Assembly (NCBI RefSeq): GCF_051842935.1 | Contig: NZ_JBPXRR010000001.1 | Coordinates: forward strand, 372,001 to 436,000 | Source: Pseudalkalibacillus sp051842935 | GTDB taxonomy: Bacteria > Bacillota > Bacilli > Bacillales > Fictibacillaceae | Direction of reading: 5' to 3' | Length of the DNA: 64,000 bases | Shown: one piece after another, positions 17,330-26,329 of the stretch | Layout: the number at the start of each line of letters is the position of its first letter | Numbering within the stretch: the first letter of the stretch is position 1 | Translations under genes and position numbers: made by a program | The notes under the pieces: model-generated | What the model was told of the DNA's origin: nothing | The model's input: only the letters and a program-made list of their open reading frames with translations | The model's database searches: none

Positions 17330-18229
17330 TCAAGCTGCTTCTTTGGTTGAAACCGTGTGCTTTCGACCCACTCCATTTACGACCACAACCCCTATGATGG
17401 CAACTAGACCGCCTATGAGCGATATGGTGCTTGGCCACTCTTTTAGCCAAACCCAAGCGGTGACAATTGCAATGACTGGTTCAACGTAAAGCATGCTCGT
17501 CACTGTGCTCGCTCTACCGAGTGAAAGAGCGGTAGCCCAAGTGACATAAGCGACTGCGGCCGGAAAGATACCTGTATAGAGAGCTGCCAGATTGGCTTCC
17601 AGAGTCGCCTGCTGAATATCTTGCATTAAACCTGGCGAGAAAATCAGAAAAGGGATTGTACCTGCCCATGTAAAATATGCTGTTAATTCTATAGGCGTAT
17701 AACGTTTGTGAAGAGGTTGTTGGAACACGAAAAATATGGAGGTAGCAATGGCTGCCATCAATACCAGCACAGCACCGATTGAAATGGAAAAAGACGCTCC
17801 TGAGGTACCGACCGTAATCAGGATGACACCGAGAAATCCAATCGATAATCCGGTCCATCCGGCTTTACCAAGGCGTTCTTTCATGAAAAGAACCGCGATG
17901 AGCGCTGTGAAGATCGGTGTAGAACCGATCAGCATGCCAGCACTGCCTGCCGTAATGGTCAGTTCCCCAAACGTAACTCCGATATTGTAAAGAGTGATCC
18001 CGACAAAGCCGAGCAGAAATATTTTGATGAGATCCTTTTTATGAGGAATCCGGATGCGAATGCCCGGCACTAAAGCAAGGGCAATAAAAATAGCCGATGC
18101 GATTGCATATCGACTTAGAACAAGATGACCTGCGGTATATCCGCCATGCAGACTGGCGCGGATTGCGGCAAAGGTTGAACCCCAAATGATGACGGTTGTG
18201 AGAGCCATCAAAAATGCTTTCATGTTCAT
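17330..18229 (-). CDS. EamA/DMT family transporter
   Basis: 299 residues with ten predicted membrane spans in two EamA halves. The first begins with TTVIIWGSTFAAIRASL and the second has the conserved YLLW-like stretch around VAYVTWATALSLGRAS and the PVIAIVTAWVWLKEW block. Members export metabolites or amino acids; the substrate here is unknown. The ribosome site is GAGGGGG. Confidence 0.8.
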   Translation of the reverse strand: MNMKAFLMALTTVIIWGSTFAAIRASLHGGYTAGHLVLSRYAIASAIFIALALVPGIRIRIPHKKDLIKIFLLGFVGITLYNIGVTFGELTITAGSAGMLIGSTPIFTALIAVLFMKERLGKAGWTGLSIGFLGVILITVGTSGASFSISIGAVLVLMAAIATSIFFVFQQPLHKRYTPIELTAYFTWAGTIPFLIFSPGLMQDIQQATLEANLAALYTGIFPAAVAYVTWATALSLGRASTVTSMLYVEPVIAIVTAWVWLKEWPSTISLIGGLVAIIGVVVVNGVGRKHTVSTKEAA

Positions 18230-18318
18230 ATTGAATTCCCCCTCTATCTATTGATCTAAGCCAAACTTAACACTTTACTGCACTGAAGTAAATGGTGGGA
18301 GATAATCTATTTTTCATA

Positions 18319-18354
18319 TAAAAAGCCCTAGCAGAAATAGGCTCTGCTAGGACT
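18319..18354 (-). terminator. Intrinsic terminator of the oxidoreductase gene
   Basis: Arms AGTCCTAGCAGA and TCTGCTAGGGCT on the minus strand are followed by TTTTTAT. Confidence 0.85.
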
Positions 18355-18363
18355 GAATCTTCA

Positions 18364-19371
18364 TTATTTCAAGCATTCTTCAATGACTCGGATGACATCT
18401 GTTCCTTGAGAGGGGGTAGCAGGTAGGGAAGCGCCGTTTCGAATCGCTTTTGCCAACTGAGTGTAGTAGGATTCATAGCTTCCGATTTCCGTCATGATCC
18501 GTTTACCCTCTGGATATTCGTCATTCGTCAAGATGCCATACGTTTGTTCCTGATCCAATCCCCAGCCGGTTTCACCAGGCATCATTCCATCACGTAATTG
18601 ACCTTCCTGAGGATCCATTCCGTATTTCACGAAGCTTCCTTTCGTTCCATGGACCTGAAACTTCGGTCCAGGCGAACGGACAAGTGCACTCGAGTGAAGG
18701 ATGACCTGTAGTGGATCGTAATCGAGGCGGATGTGGAAATAATCATCTACCGTTGCTTCCTCGCGCTGTGCTTTTACATCCGCACTGACACTTTTGAAAT
18801 CAGTGCCGAACAACATCAATGCCTGATCGATCAGATGTGAACCGAGATCATAAAGGATACCGCCACCAGGCACTGGTTTCTCACGCCAACGATCGCGGAC
18901 GTCAGGTCGGAAACGGTCGAAATGAGCCTCATAGCTCATAATCTCACCTAGCGCACCTTCATCGATCATCTTTTTGACAGTGAGGAAATCGTTGTCCCAG
19001 CGACGATTGTGATAAGGGCTCAAGACGAGTCCTTTCTCTTCTGCCAACCGTTGCAATGCTTCTCCTTCCTCGGAGTGGACGACGAAAGGTTTTTCAATGA
19101 CAACATGTTTACCGGCTTCTAACGCCTTTTTTCCTAATGAAAAATGATGCTCGTTCGGAGCCGTGATGACGACGAGTTCCACATCATCAGATTGGATGAT
19201 TTCTTCTGCAGTAGGAACAACCTCTACGTCATCCATGTCTTCGTATACATGATCTGGTTTTGATGTGGAGATGAGTGCTAATTCATATTGTGGAAGGGTT
19301 CTGAAAAAGGGTGCGTGGAACACTTTTCCTGACAGCCCGTATCCAATCAATCCTACTTGTACTGGCTTCAT
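18364..19371 (-). CDS. Gfo/Idh/MocA oxidoreductase, IolW-like
   Basis: 335 residues. A Rossmann NAD(P) domain opens with VGLIGYGLSGKVFHAPFF, followed by EKPFV with the catalytic Lys and the YHNRRWDNDFLTVKK segment; the C-terminal half is the GFO/IDH/MocA substrate domain. The overall pattern is close to B. subtilis YvaA/IolW, an NADP-dependent scyllo-inositol dehydrogenase. No inositol genes are adjacent, so the substrate is inferred. The ATG at 19371 follows GGAG by 8 bases and is preferred to the TTG at 19377. Confidence 0.8.
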   Translation of the reverse strand: MKPVQVGLIGYGLSGKVFHAPFFRTLPQYELALISTSKPDHVYEDMDDVEVVPTAEEIIQSDDVELVVITAPNEHHFSLGKKALEAGKHVVIEKPFVVHSEEGEALQRLAEEKGLVLSPYHNRRWDNDFLTVKKMIDEGALGEIMSYEAHFDRFRPDVRDRWREKPVPGGGILYDLGSHLIDQALMLFGTDFKSVSADVKAQREEATVDDYFHIRLDYDPLQVILHSSALVRSPGPKFQVHGTKGSFVKYGMDPQEGQLRDGMMPGETGWGLDQEQTYGILTNDEYPEGKRIMTEIGSYESYYTQLAKAIRNGASLPATPSQGTDVIRVIEECLK

Positions 19372-19421
19372 AATCAAGACTCCAATCTAAGGAAAAATTT
19401 TCACGTCTCCACTGTAGCACA

Positions 19422-20657
19422 CTATTTCGCCATCAACCCAGTATAAAGTGCTTCAAGCAACTTTCCTTTCCTGTCGTGACTCAATTCCCAGATCATTGCG
19501 CCTGCTAAGCCGTTGTCATGAATATAGTCGGTCTTGAACCCGATGGATTCAGGGTCTTCATAACTGATGAATGAGGATGTTCCATTCCAGAGATAAGGCA
19601 CTTTCGTTTCGGGATCCAGGTGTCGCTTATAGCCGTTCTGATTGATATAACTTTTTTCTAGCGTATCGTATGTGAGACTGCCGCCATCGACGACAAACGG
19701 TTGATGAAGGCCTTTGTTCAATGGTGTAATTGCATCATACTTCCGACCGTAAAAAGGAACACCAAGAACGAGTTTGTCTTTTGGTACACCAGCTTCCGCA
19801 TACACTTTTACCGTATCATCAGCACTCCATTTATTCGGAGGATTGCCTGAAGAGGTATAGAGCGGTGCATTGTGTCCAGTCTTTTGATACCACTGCCCAT
19901 TGATGTCATAGGTCATCAAGTTGACGAAGTCCAAATGAGTCGCAAGCTTGTCCATTTCCGTGTTTTTCAGGAAACTGGTCCCAGCAGTACCTGCAATCGT
20001 CAGGATATACTGTTCTCCAGTCTTCTGTTCAAGTGCATCGAGTTGACTGCGCGTCTCTTTGATCAGCAAGGTGAAATTCTCTTTATCTTCTGGTCTATGT
20101 TTGTTATTTGGAGCACCACCATTCACAGGGTACTCCCAATCAATATCTACACCGTCAAATCCATGCTTTTGAATGAATGAGACTGCACTTTCTGCAAACT
20201 TTTCCCGGGCTGATGGGGTTGCAGCTGCGTCTGAAAAGTTCTCTGAATAGCTCCAACCACCAACGGAAATCAGCGTTTGAAGGTTTGGATTGTCCAGTTT
20301 CAATTGCTTGAGCTGCTGGAAGTTCGTCGGATCGACTTCCGGGTCGCCAATCACTACTTTTCCGCCGTCAGAAACGTCAGCGAAAGCATAATTCAAGTGT
20401 GTCAGTTTGCTAGCTTTGATGTCTTTCGCTTCATAACCCGAATATGCACCCCAGCCACCATAATAACCGACCACTTTTTTAGTAGAACTGTTGGTGGCGT
20501 TCACTTCTTTCGGACCAACGTTACTTGATTTCGTCTGCAGACTGTTATTAATGATTTTATTCGTCACCTCGTTTGCACCAGGGCTTTTGAATACACTGAC
20601 CATTCCTGCAATTAGGATAATGATCAATCCGAATCCGAGCCAACCTTTTAACTTCAT
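19422..20657 (-). CDS. GH18 glycoside hydrolase (chitinase-like), membrane-anchored or secreted
   Basis: 411 residues. An N-terminal hydrophobic segment (GLIIILIAGMVSVF) is followed by a Ser/Thr/Asn-rich linker and a GH18 barrel from about residue 60. The catalytic motif FDGVDIDWEYP carries the proton-donor Glu; SVGGWSYSENF, VNLMTYDING and GAMIWELSHD are further GH18 blocks. No LysM or chitin-binding module is present. It may cut chitin or cell-wall glycans. The ATG at 20657 follows GGGGAG; a GTG three codons upstream is less likely. Confidence 0.85.
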   Translation of the reverse strand: MKLKGWLGFGLIIILIAGMVSVFKSPGANEVTNKIINNSLQTKSSNVGPKEVNATNSSTKKVVGYYGGWGAYSGYEAKDIKASKLTHLNYAFADVSDGGKVVIGDPEVDPTNFQQLKQLKLDNPNLQTLISVGGWSYSENFSDAAATPSAREKFAESAVSFIQKHGFDGVDIDWEYPVNGGAPNNKHRPEDKENFTLLIKETRSQLDALEQKTGEQYILTIAGTAGTSFLKNTEMDKLATHLDFVNLMTYDINGQWYQKTGHNAPLYTSSGNPPNKWSADDTVKVYAEAGVPKDKLVLGVPFYGRKYDAITPLNKGLHQPFVVDGGSLTYDTLEKSYINQNGYKRHLDPETKVPYLWNGTSSFISYEDPESIGFKTDYIHDNGLAGAMIWELSHDRKGKLLEALYTGLMAK

Positions 20658-20806
20658 AACGCTCACTCCCCATGACGTATGTAAATCCTCTTCTCATAGA
20701 ATACGAGAGTAGTTGGGGAAGTCCAAGGGTTCAGAAGGAATTGAAGACTAGTACATTATGGAAAACGAATTACTATAAAGAAATATTTTTTAAGTAGAAC
20801 AATATG

Positions 20807-20834
20807 TAAAGGAAGGGATTACAACGACCGATAT
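20807..20834 (+). promoter_or_regulatory. Candidate SigD promoter
   Basis: TAAA, 16 bases, then ACCGATAT, against the SigD consensus TAAA-N15-GCCGATAT. Position just upstream of a chemoreceptor gene supports it, since such genes belong to the SigD regulon in B. subtilis. Confidence 0.6.
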
Positions 20835-20873
20835 ATAGGATAGATGGACTATACATAAAATGAGGTGGACGTG

Positions 20874-22343
20874 TTGGAACAAAATTCTTTACAGCTTGAA
20901 GCTCTGAAGCAGAAGAACAAAATCATGTTGATCATTTCAGGCCTATGTACGATTCTAGCGACCGGAATCGACATTAGCTTGAAAGCACCACTCATGAACA
21001 TTTTGATTATCTTCATAGGTGGTACCATTTTGACGGGAATCTTAGCCTTCTCGCATTTCAAAAAGAAATTCATTACCTTAGCGCCTTACATAGGAGTTAT
21101 TGGTTTAAGTGCAATTCTCGCTACCATCATGCATGCAAACCCTTCGGATCAAAATGCATTTCTCGTGTACTTCCTGTTGGCTTTTTCTATTTTATATCTG
21201 GATCGCAAAGTCTTTTTTGTTGGGACCACCCTTGCGCTTGGACTCGTTGTATCCTATTACATGATGTATGGAACGACGCTTGAGACGACGCTCGGAAAAA
21301 CGTTGCTCGTCATGATTCTCGTTCTGGTCGTGTTCTATTTGCAGTTGGCGATTGCAAAGAATATGAACAATAAGATGGAAACACTCCAAAGTGAAGTGGA
21401 AGAGCGTCTAGAACGTGAGCAATCCAGTCGTCAGATGCTTGAACAGAAAACGAAGTCCATTGCGGTTGAACTTCAGAACCTGACAAGTACGAGTGAACAC
21501 AATCAACATTCCTTCAATGAAATGAACATCGCAATCCAAGAGATTGCTTCCGGTACACAATCACAAAGTGAAAGTGTCAGTGACATCATGAGCTCCATTG
21601 AAAGTACGAACGAGCTCGTCAACCGGATGCTTGCAAGTGCTGAAGTGATTTTAGAGAAAACGGAACAAACTGGTGAAAGTTCTTCCCATGGAACAGCTCG
21701 AGTCGAACAATTACATAAGCAAATCACCGAGTTTAAAACACTAGTTTCCGCAATGGCAGAAGATATGAACATCCTAACAAAGCATGTCGGAGAATCCGTA
21801 TCTTCCTTGAACTCAATCCAAGAAATTACGGCGCAGACGAACTTGCTTGCGTTGAACGCTTCGATTGAAGCGGCTCGTGCAGGAGAAGCTGGAAAAGGTT
21901 TTGCGGTAGTCGCATCTGAGATCCGAAAACTTGCTGACATGACGGAAAAAACAGCGGACAGTATCTCGAAGAACCTGACCGAAATCCACTCCAGCAATGG
22001 ACGTACTCAGAAGCAGATGAAGAGCATTGCAACGGAGATGGAAGAGAATATCCGTGAAACGGAAGAAACGAAAGCGATTTTCGAAAGCATCAATGCTTCC
22101 ATTCAAATGCTGAACACAGAAATGGCGGAGTTCCAAAGCATCGCGGAACACGTCAGCAAGGACACCCAGGATGTTGAAAGATCTGTCAATGAGTTTGCAG
22201 CAGTCATTGAAGAATCCACTGCGACAACGGAGGAAGTATCAGCATCCATCCAGCAGCACACTTCACAAAATGAGATCATCGTGAAACAGATTGAAGACAT
22301 CAATGAACAAGTCGGAAGTCTTGCTGAATCTACAACGAAATAA
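20874..22343 (+). CDS. Methyl-accepting chemotaxis protein with multi-span N-terminus
   Basis: About 489 residues. Residues 15-165 hold five or six membrane spans in place of the usual periplasmic sensor, suggesting sensing within or at the membrane. A coiled coil with no clear HAMP domain follows, then the signalling domain with the hairpin tip EITAQTNLLALNASIEAARA. It should relay signals to CheA/CheW. The start is uncertain: GTG 20865, GTG 20871 and TTG 20874 are in frame; the TTG has the best spacing from GAGGTGG. Confidence 0.85.
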   Translation: MEQNSLQLEALKQKNKIMLIISGLCTILATGIDISLKAPLMNILIIFIGGTILTGILAFSHFKKKFITLAPYIGVIGLSAILATIMHANPSDQNAFLVYFLLAFSILYLDRKVFFVGTTLALGLVVSYYMMYGTTLETTLGKTLLVMILVLVVFYLQLAIAKNMNNKMETLQSEVEERLEREQSSRQMLEQKTKSIAVELQNLTSTSEHNQHSFNEMNIAIQEIASGTQSQSESVSDIMSSIESTNELVNRMLASAEVILEKTEQTGESSSHGTARVEQLHKQITEFKTLVSAMAEDMNILTKHVGESVSSLNSIQEITAQTNLLALNASIEAARAGEAGKGFAVVASEIRKLADMTEKTADSISKNLTEIHSSNGRTQKQMKSIATEMEENIRETEETKAIFESINASIQMLNTEMAEFQSIAEHVSKDTQDVERSVNEFAAVIEESTATTEEVSASIQQHTSQNEIIVKQIEDINEQVGSLAESTTK

Positions 22344-22357
22344 AACTTGAGTTGAAA

Positions 22358-22402
22358 TGTCTGTTACCTCCAGAAAACGGCCGGAGGTGGCAGGCATTTT
22401 TT
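22358..22402 (+). terminator. Intrinsic terminator
   Basis: CTGTTACCTCC pairs with GGAGGTGGCAG (two G-U pairs) and a six-T run follows. Confidence 0.8.
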
Positions 22403-22551
22403 GTTGACGGGACAAGTACGCATTCTGGGGGAACGATTGCGATCGTTTATAGAAAACCGAGCAAATCTAAACGGATGTACAAGCGTAATCTGCTTGTCTT
22501 CATACAATATAAAAGCATTGCCTAGTACTAACGAGAATAAAGGAGAAAAAA

Positions 22552-23448
22552 ATGAGGAGAAAACCTAAAACAAATTATTTAGAATGGTCGCAGCTTCCTT
22601 ACGGAGGAGAAGAAACACCACCGAACGATGGAATCGATCCACTTGCGGAATCCTGGTCGACCTATGTCATCAAACGGAGGGGTAGCAGGTTCTTCGGTCC
22701 AAGAGGTCCACTCCAGTTCAATATTCAAAACCCGAATGACATTGATTGGGATTCAGAACTGGCGGTTGTGCAAGAGACGATGGACAATATCACCCCTGAA
22801 CAAATCAAAATCGCTAAATTTTGGGGCACAGGTGTCGCAACAAAGCAATGGACCCCGATCATCGACCGCTTGATTGATACGTACGGATGCACACCACCAT
22901 ATGCAAGCCGAATTTTGGCTGCGGTCGAAGCAGGTCTCAATGATACTTTTGCTGTCGTCTGGTATTACAAGTACCACTGGAATGTGGCTCGTCCGATCCA
23001 GTACGATCCAGACCTTGAACCGATTCTTTGTACACCGAGATTCCCGACATACGTATCGGGTCATTCCGCTATATCTGGCTGTGCGGCAGTCATCCTGAGC
23101 TACTATTTCCCAGGTGAGTCGGAAAAACTTCATGAACTTGCTGAGGAAGCGGCCGTTTCAAGATTATATGGAGGCATTCACTTCCCGATTGATAATGAAG
23201 CCGGTCTAGTAGTAGGACGGACGATTGGAGAAGCTGTCGTAGAGCATTTGAAACGTCAGACGGATTCCAGCGGTCAACCGATCGACAAACCGTATCAGGA
23301 AGATCTCGATGCAGATCTTCGTTTCTCAAACTACGATCAAGCTTTACCATATGACTTCGAAGACACTTGCACTTCTAATCGGAAAAAACTGAAAAAACCT
23401 CGCCGTGAACGGACGCCATATGACGGACGTCCAAGACTGTTTTTTTAA
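22552..23448 (+). CDS. Vanadium-dependent haloperoxidase-like / PAP2 superfamily protein
   Basis: 298 residues, no signal peptide. The three parts of the vanadate/phosphate site are present: Lys and Arg-Pro in KYHWNVARP, then YVSGHSAISG, then SRLYGGIHFPIDNEAG with the catalytic His. The arrangement and flanking PRFPTYVSGH resemble vanadium haloperoxidases more than lipid phosphatases. Such enzymes oxidise halides with peroxide, or may be phosphatases. The C-terminal 40 residues are basic and Pro/Arg-rich. Confidence 0.75.
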   Translation: MRRKPKTNYLEWSQLPYGGEETPPNDGIDPLAESWSTYVIKRRGSRFFGPRGPLQFNIQNPNDIDWDSELAVVQETMDNITPEQIKIAKFWGTGVATKQWTPIIDRLIDTYGCTPPYASRILAAVEAGLNDTFAVVWYYKYHWNVARPIQYDPDLEPILCTPRFPTYVSGHSAISGCAAVILSYYFPGESEKLHELAEEAAVSRLYGGIHFPIDNEAGLVVGRTIGEAVVEHLKRQTDSSGQPIDKPYQEDLDADLRFSNYDQALPYDFEDTCTSNRKKLKKPRRERTPYDGRPRLFF

Positions 23449-23459
23449 ATTCGTCATTC

Positions 23460-23490
23460 ACTCTACTGCACATGTTGCAGTAGAGTTTTT
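23460..23490 (+). terminator. Intrinsic terminator
   Basis: ACTCTACTGC and GCAGTAGAGT arms, 7-base loop, five Ts. Confidence 0.9.
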
Positions 23491-23568
23491 CGTTGAGGGA
23501 GGAATCAATGTCTTTTGAACCGAAAAGAGACTAGAAATGTATTTCGATAGTTTAGGAGTGGATTGATA

Positions 23569-24543
23569 ATGATGAAAACCCTTGTGATGGGTGGAACTGA
23601 GTTTGTAAGTGAAGCGGTTGCTAAACAACTGATTTCAGAAGGTCATGAAGTAGATATTTTAACAAGAGGAAATCGTAATCCTATTTATGAAGGTGTTCAT
23701 GAACATCATATTTGTGATCGGAAAGAAGGACACCAATTGTTTGAGAAGTTGAATGATATCCAATATGACTATGTCTTCGATGTGACTGCATACACACAGG
23801 AGGATGTAAAAATTCTTACGAACGTATTGAATAAGGAGAAACTGAAAGGATACGTGTTTTGTAGTTCTGGGGCAGTTTACCCGCAAAGTGATGGGCATGT
23901 TCAGGAAGAAATGGCAACTGGTAATAATCCTTCTTGGAGTCAATATGGGAAAGATAAGTTTGAAGCAGAAAATTATTTGATGGAGCTATATCATGCAGAA
24001 GAATTCCCCGCAGTCATCTTCCGTCCACCATACATATATGGAGAAGGGAATAATATTTATAGAGAAGCTTTTTTATTTGACCGCATTCAAAGTGATGAAC
24101 CAATACCTTACCCAGGAGATGGTACGACGAAGGTGCAATTCATCCATATTGAAGATCTAGTTAAGGGATTTAGCAGCACAATAAATCTTGATAGCTCAGT
24201 AGGTCAAATCTACAACTTATCCTTTCCAGAGGATATTACATGGATAGAGTATATAAAGACAGGAATGGAAGTGGTAGGGAATAATGCTCCCCTCGTCCAG
24301 GTATCCCATGATTGGATGGATCAAAACGGCATGAGCTTCAAAGATTTTTTCCCTTACAAGGACGAAACTTTCCTCATGTCGGTAGATAAATTACACCAAT
24401 CTGGTTTGCATGTACCTTCCATCAACTTAAAAGAGGGTCTAGAAAGAGCATATCAATGGTATGTCACTCAGCAAAACAAACCGGATTTCAGGAAAATGAA
24501 AAGTATCGACAAGGTTGTTAGGTTGTGTGATTCTGGGATCTGA
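23569..24543 (+). CDS. NAD-dependent epimerase/dehydratase family protein
   Basis: 324 residues, extended SDR. The nucleotide-binding motif is atypical (VMGGTEFVSEAVAKQL, lacking the third Gly of GXXGXXG), as in the isoflavone reductase/CSP41-like branch. YGKDKFEAE supplies the catalytic Tyr-XXX-Lys, and FRPPYIYGEGN is the typical epimerase block. Product unknown. The ATG at 23569 lies 8 bases after AGGAGTGG. It is followed by the MazG-like and APH(6)-like genes in the same direction and may share their transcript. Confidence 0.75.
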   Translation: MMKTLVMGGTEFVSEAVAKQLISEGHEVDILTRGNRNPIYEGVHEHHICDRKEGHQLFEKLNDIQYDYVFDVTAYTQEDVKILTNVLNKEKLKGYVFCSSGAVYPQSDGHVQEEMATGNNPSWSQYGKDKFEAENYLMELYHAEEFPAVIFRPPYIYGEGNNIYREAFLFDRIQSDEPIPYPGDGTTKVQFIHIEDLVKGFSSTINLDSSVGQIYNLSFPEDITWIEYIKTGMEVVGNNAPLVQVSHDWMDQNGMSFKDFFPYKDETFLMSVDKLHQSGLHVPSINLKEGLERAYQWYVTQQNKPDFRKMKSIDKVVRLCDSGI

Positions 24544-24610
24544 ATCACTTACCACCAATGATGAAGTGGAACAATCAAATGATCGGAGAATATGTGGAGA
24601 GTGATTGATC

Positions 24611-24919
24611 ATGAGCATAACCATCAAGAAACTACAATCGTACATAAAAGAAAAAGATTACAAACCTGAGCTGAAACATGGCTATTTTCAAAAGCTTATA
24701 GAAGAGGTTGGCGAGTTGTCAGAAGCCATTCGCAAAGACAAACGCTTAAAAGATGATCGTTCAATCAAAGGAACGATTGAAGAAGAACTGTATGATGTTT
24801 TGTACTATGTAACCACTCTTGCAAACGTGTATGAAATTGACCTGGAAGAATCCTTTCACTTGAAGGAAGAGATCAATAAGGAAAAGTACAAGGAGCAACA
24901 TGATGCCATTACAGAATGA
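24611..24919 (+). CDS. MazG-like nucleotide pyrophosphohydrolase
   Basis: 102 residues, all helical. The EXXE-12-EXXD signature is visible as KLIEEVGELSEAI followed by EEELYDVLYYV, the metal site of MazG/PRA-PH type hydrolases, which clear non-canonical NTPs. The downstream kinase gene overlaps its 3' end by 17 bp, indicating coupled translation. The ATG at 24611 is preferred, behind GGAGAG. Confidence 0.8.
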   Translation: MSITIKKLQSYIKEKDYKPELKHGYFQKLIEEVGELSEAIRKDKRLKDDRSIKGTIEEELYDVLYYVTTLANVYEIDLEESFHLKEEINKEKYKEQHDAITE

Positions 24920-25832
24920 TTTCGTAAAAAATGTGAAGTTATATTTTCAGGAGCAGGGAGAAGAGTGGCTGAACGAGCTCCCTAACCTGATTCGATATTG
25001 TGAAGAGAAATGGTCTATGGAAGTAGGGGAACCTTACGAGTTGTCCATCAATTATGTCGCTCCAGCTATTATGGATGATGGGACAGAGGTCGTTATCAAA
25101 CTATGTATCCCTGGAGAAGGGTTCCACCACGAACTAGAAGCGTTAAAGCTGTTCAACGGACAAGGAATGGTACGCCTTATCGATTCTGATGCTGAAAAGG
25201 GTGTGCTCATTCTTGAAATACTAACGCCAGGTCATACGCTTGCGACGTTAGAAGATCATGAGGACACGGCTCGTATTGCGGCAAGAGCCATCAGAAAGCT
25301 GATCACACCAGCTCCAGCAAAGACTATTCTTCCAACAACGAAAGCAAGAGAAGAAAATCTCAGGAAACAAATTCGGAACCATCCGAACGGCATCGGTCCA
25401 ATCCCAAGAGACATCCTAGACCGGTCACTTGATATTTTCACCTTTTTAAATGAAACAACCGAACAGCGTTACCTTCTGCACGGCGATTTCCATCATTACA
25501 ACGTGCTGTCATCCGGAGACGGGGAGTGGACGGTGATTGATCCAAAAGGGTTGGTCGGTGAGATTGAGTATGACCTCATTCAGTTCATGTTGAACCGGCA
25601 AACTCAACAAAATGCATATGAAGTGATTGGACAACGGGTGGAAATCTTCACGAACGAACTGAACCTTAACAAAAAGCGCTTATTATTGTGGGGGTATGCC
25701 CATGCTGTCCTTTCGACAGCCTGGTCAGTGGACGCGAAGGATGGCAGTTACAGTGAAGACTTTTACCGTGGAATCGACATTTTTCAGTCTCTTTACCAAC
25801 ATCATTTCAAGAAGAGCGATATGTTCATATAA
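24903..25832 (+). CDS. APH(6)-like phosphotransferase (streptomycin 6-kinase family)
   Basis: About 309 residues. The kinase motifs are HGDFHHYNVL (catalytic Asp and Asn) and VIDPKGLVGEIEYDL (metal-binding Asp), in the arrangement of the APH(6)/hydroxyurea phosphotransferase family. The N-terminal lobe has VVIKL with the ATP-contacting Lys. Members phosphorylate streptomycin; chromosomal homologues often have unknown small-molecule substrates. The ATG at 24903 is 7 bases after AGGAG; one codon earlier is also possible. Confidence 0.8.
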   Translation: MPLQNDFVKNVKLYFQEQGEEWLNELPNLIRYCEEKWSMEVGEPYELSINYVAPAIMDDGTEVVIKLCIPGEGFHHELEALKLFNGQGMVRLIDSDAEKGVLILEILTPGHTLATLEDHEDTARIAARAIRKLITPAPAKTILPTTKAREENLRKQIRNHPNGIGPIPRDILDRSLDIFTFLNETTEQRYLLHGDFHHYNVLSSGDGEWTVIDPKGLVGEIEYDLIQFMLNRQTQQNAYEVIGQRVEIFTNELNLNKKRLLLWGYAHAVLSTAWSVDAKDGSYSEDFYRGIDIFQSLYQHHFKKSDMFI

Positions 25833-25833
25833 C

Positions 25834-25868
25834 AAAAGCGAGACCCTCATGAAGGGTCTCGCTTTTTT
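25834..25868. terminator. Bidirectional intrinsic terminator
   Basis: AAAGCGAGACCCT and AGGGTCTCGCTTT arms with flanking A and T runs, between the kinase gene and the converging fbpB-like gene. Confidence 0.9.
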
Positions 25869-25875
25869 CAATCTA

Positions 25876-26004
25876 TCATGATGACTTTTGTAGCTGTTTG
25901 TTTTCGATCTTCTTCTCGATCTTTTCCATTTCTTTCGGATCATTGATTAATTGATTCCGATTTTGTGTCAATAGTTGTTCAAATGAAGGTTTTCGCTTTC
26001 TCAT
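25876..26004 (-). CDS. FbpB-family small basic protein
   Basis: 42 residues, starting MRKRKPSFEQLL and rich in Lys, Glu and Asn. This matches the FbpB family, a Fur-controlled small basic protein that in B. subtilis helps the FsrA small RNA repress iron-using proteins. The second ATG of the frame (26004) is chosen because it is 9 bases after AAGGAG. A near-consensus Fur box lies 50 bp upstream. The annotation rests on the N-terminal motif, size and Fur box together. Confidence 0.75.
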   Translation of the reverse strand: MRKRKPSFEQLLTQNRNQLINDPKEMEKIEKKIENKQLQKSS

Positions 26005-26054
26005 TTTCATCAACTCCTTCATTTTTAATACTACCACTTAATCTTATTTAATAA

Positions 26055-26069
26055 TCATAATAATTATTA
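26055..26069 (-). promoter_or_regulatory. Fur box upstream of the fbpB-like gene
   Basis: TCATAAT-A-ATTATTA matches the 7-1-7 Fur consensus TGATAAT-N-ATTATCA at 12 of 14 positions. It sits about 50 bp before the fbpB-like start. Confidence 0.7.
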
Positions 26070-26329
26070 CATTTTTGTGAAAATTCATTAACCGAAATTT
26101 AAAATAGTAATTTTCTAGGTGTTTCTGCGATTGGTATTAGAAAAAGAGTACTAGTACCAGTTACCTGTTAGTACTATTGGGGTCTCAGATAACACCGCAT
26201 ACATTTTATTAAAATAGTAAATTCTCTTTATTTATCGGGAAATAAAAAGGAATATGTAGAATATCGACGAATCCTCTGTCATGACCCGGAAAGTCCGACG
26301 TCTGGGAACAACAACAGAGGAGTGATTGA
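26070..26329 (+). promoter_or_regulatory. Leader and control region of the subtilisin gene
   Basis: This gene-free stretch, with the Fur box region before it, runs more than 300 bases from the fbpB-like gene to the protease. It contains an inverted repeat AGTACTA (26147-26153) and TAGTACT (26169-26175), a possible operator, and ends in CAGAGGAGTG before the protease ATG. I could not assign a -35/-10 pair with confidence and see no further gene in it. Confidence 0.35.
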
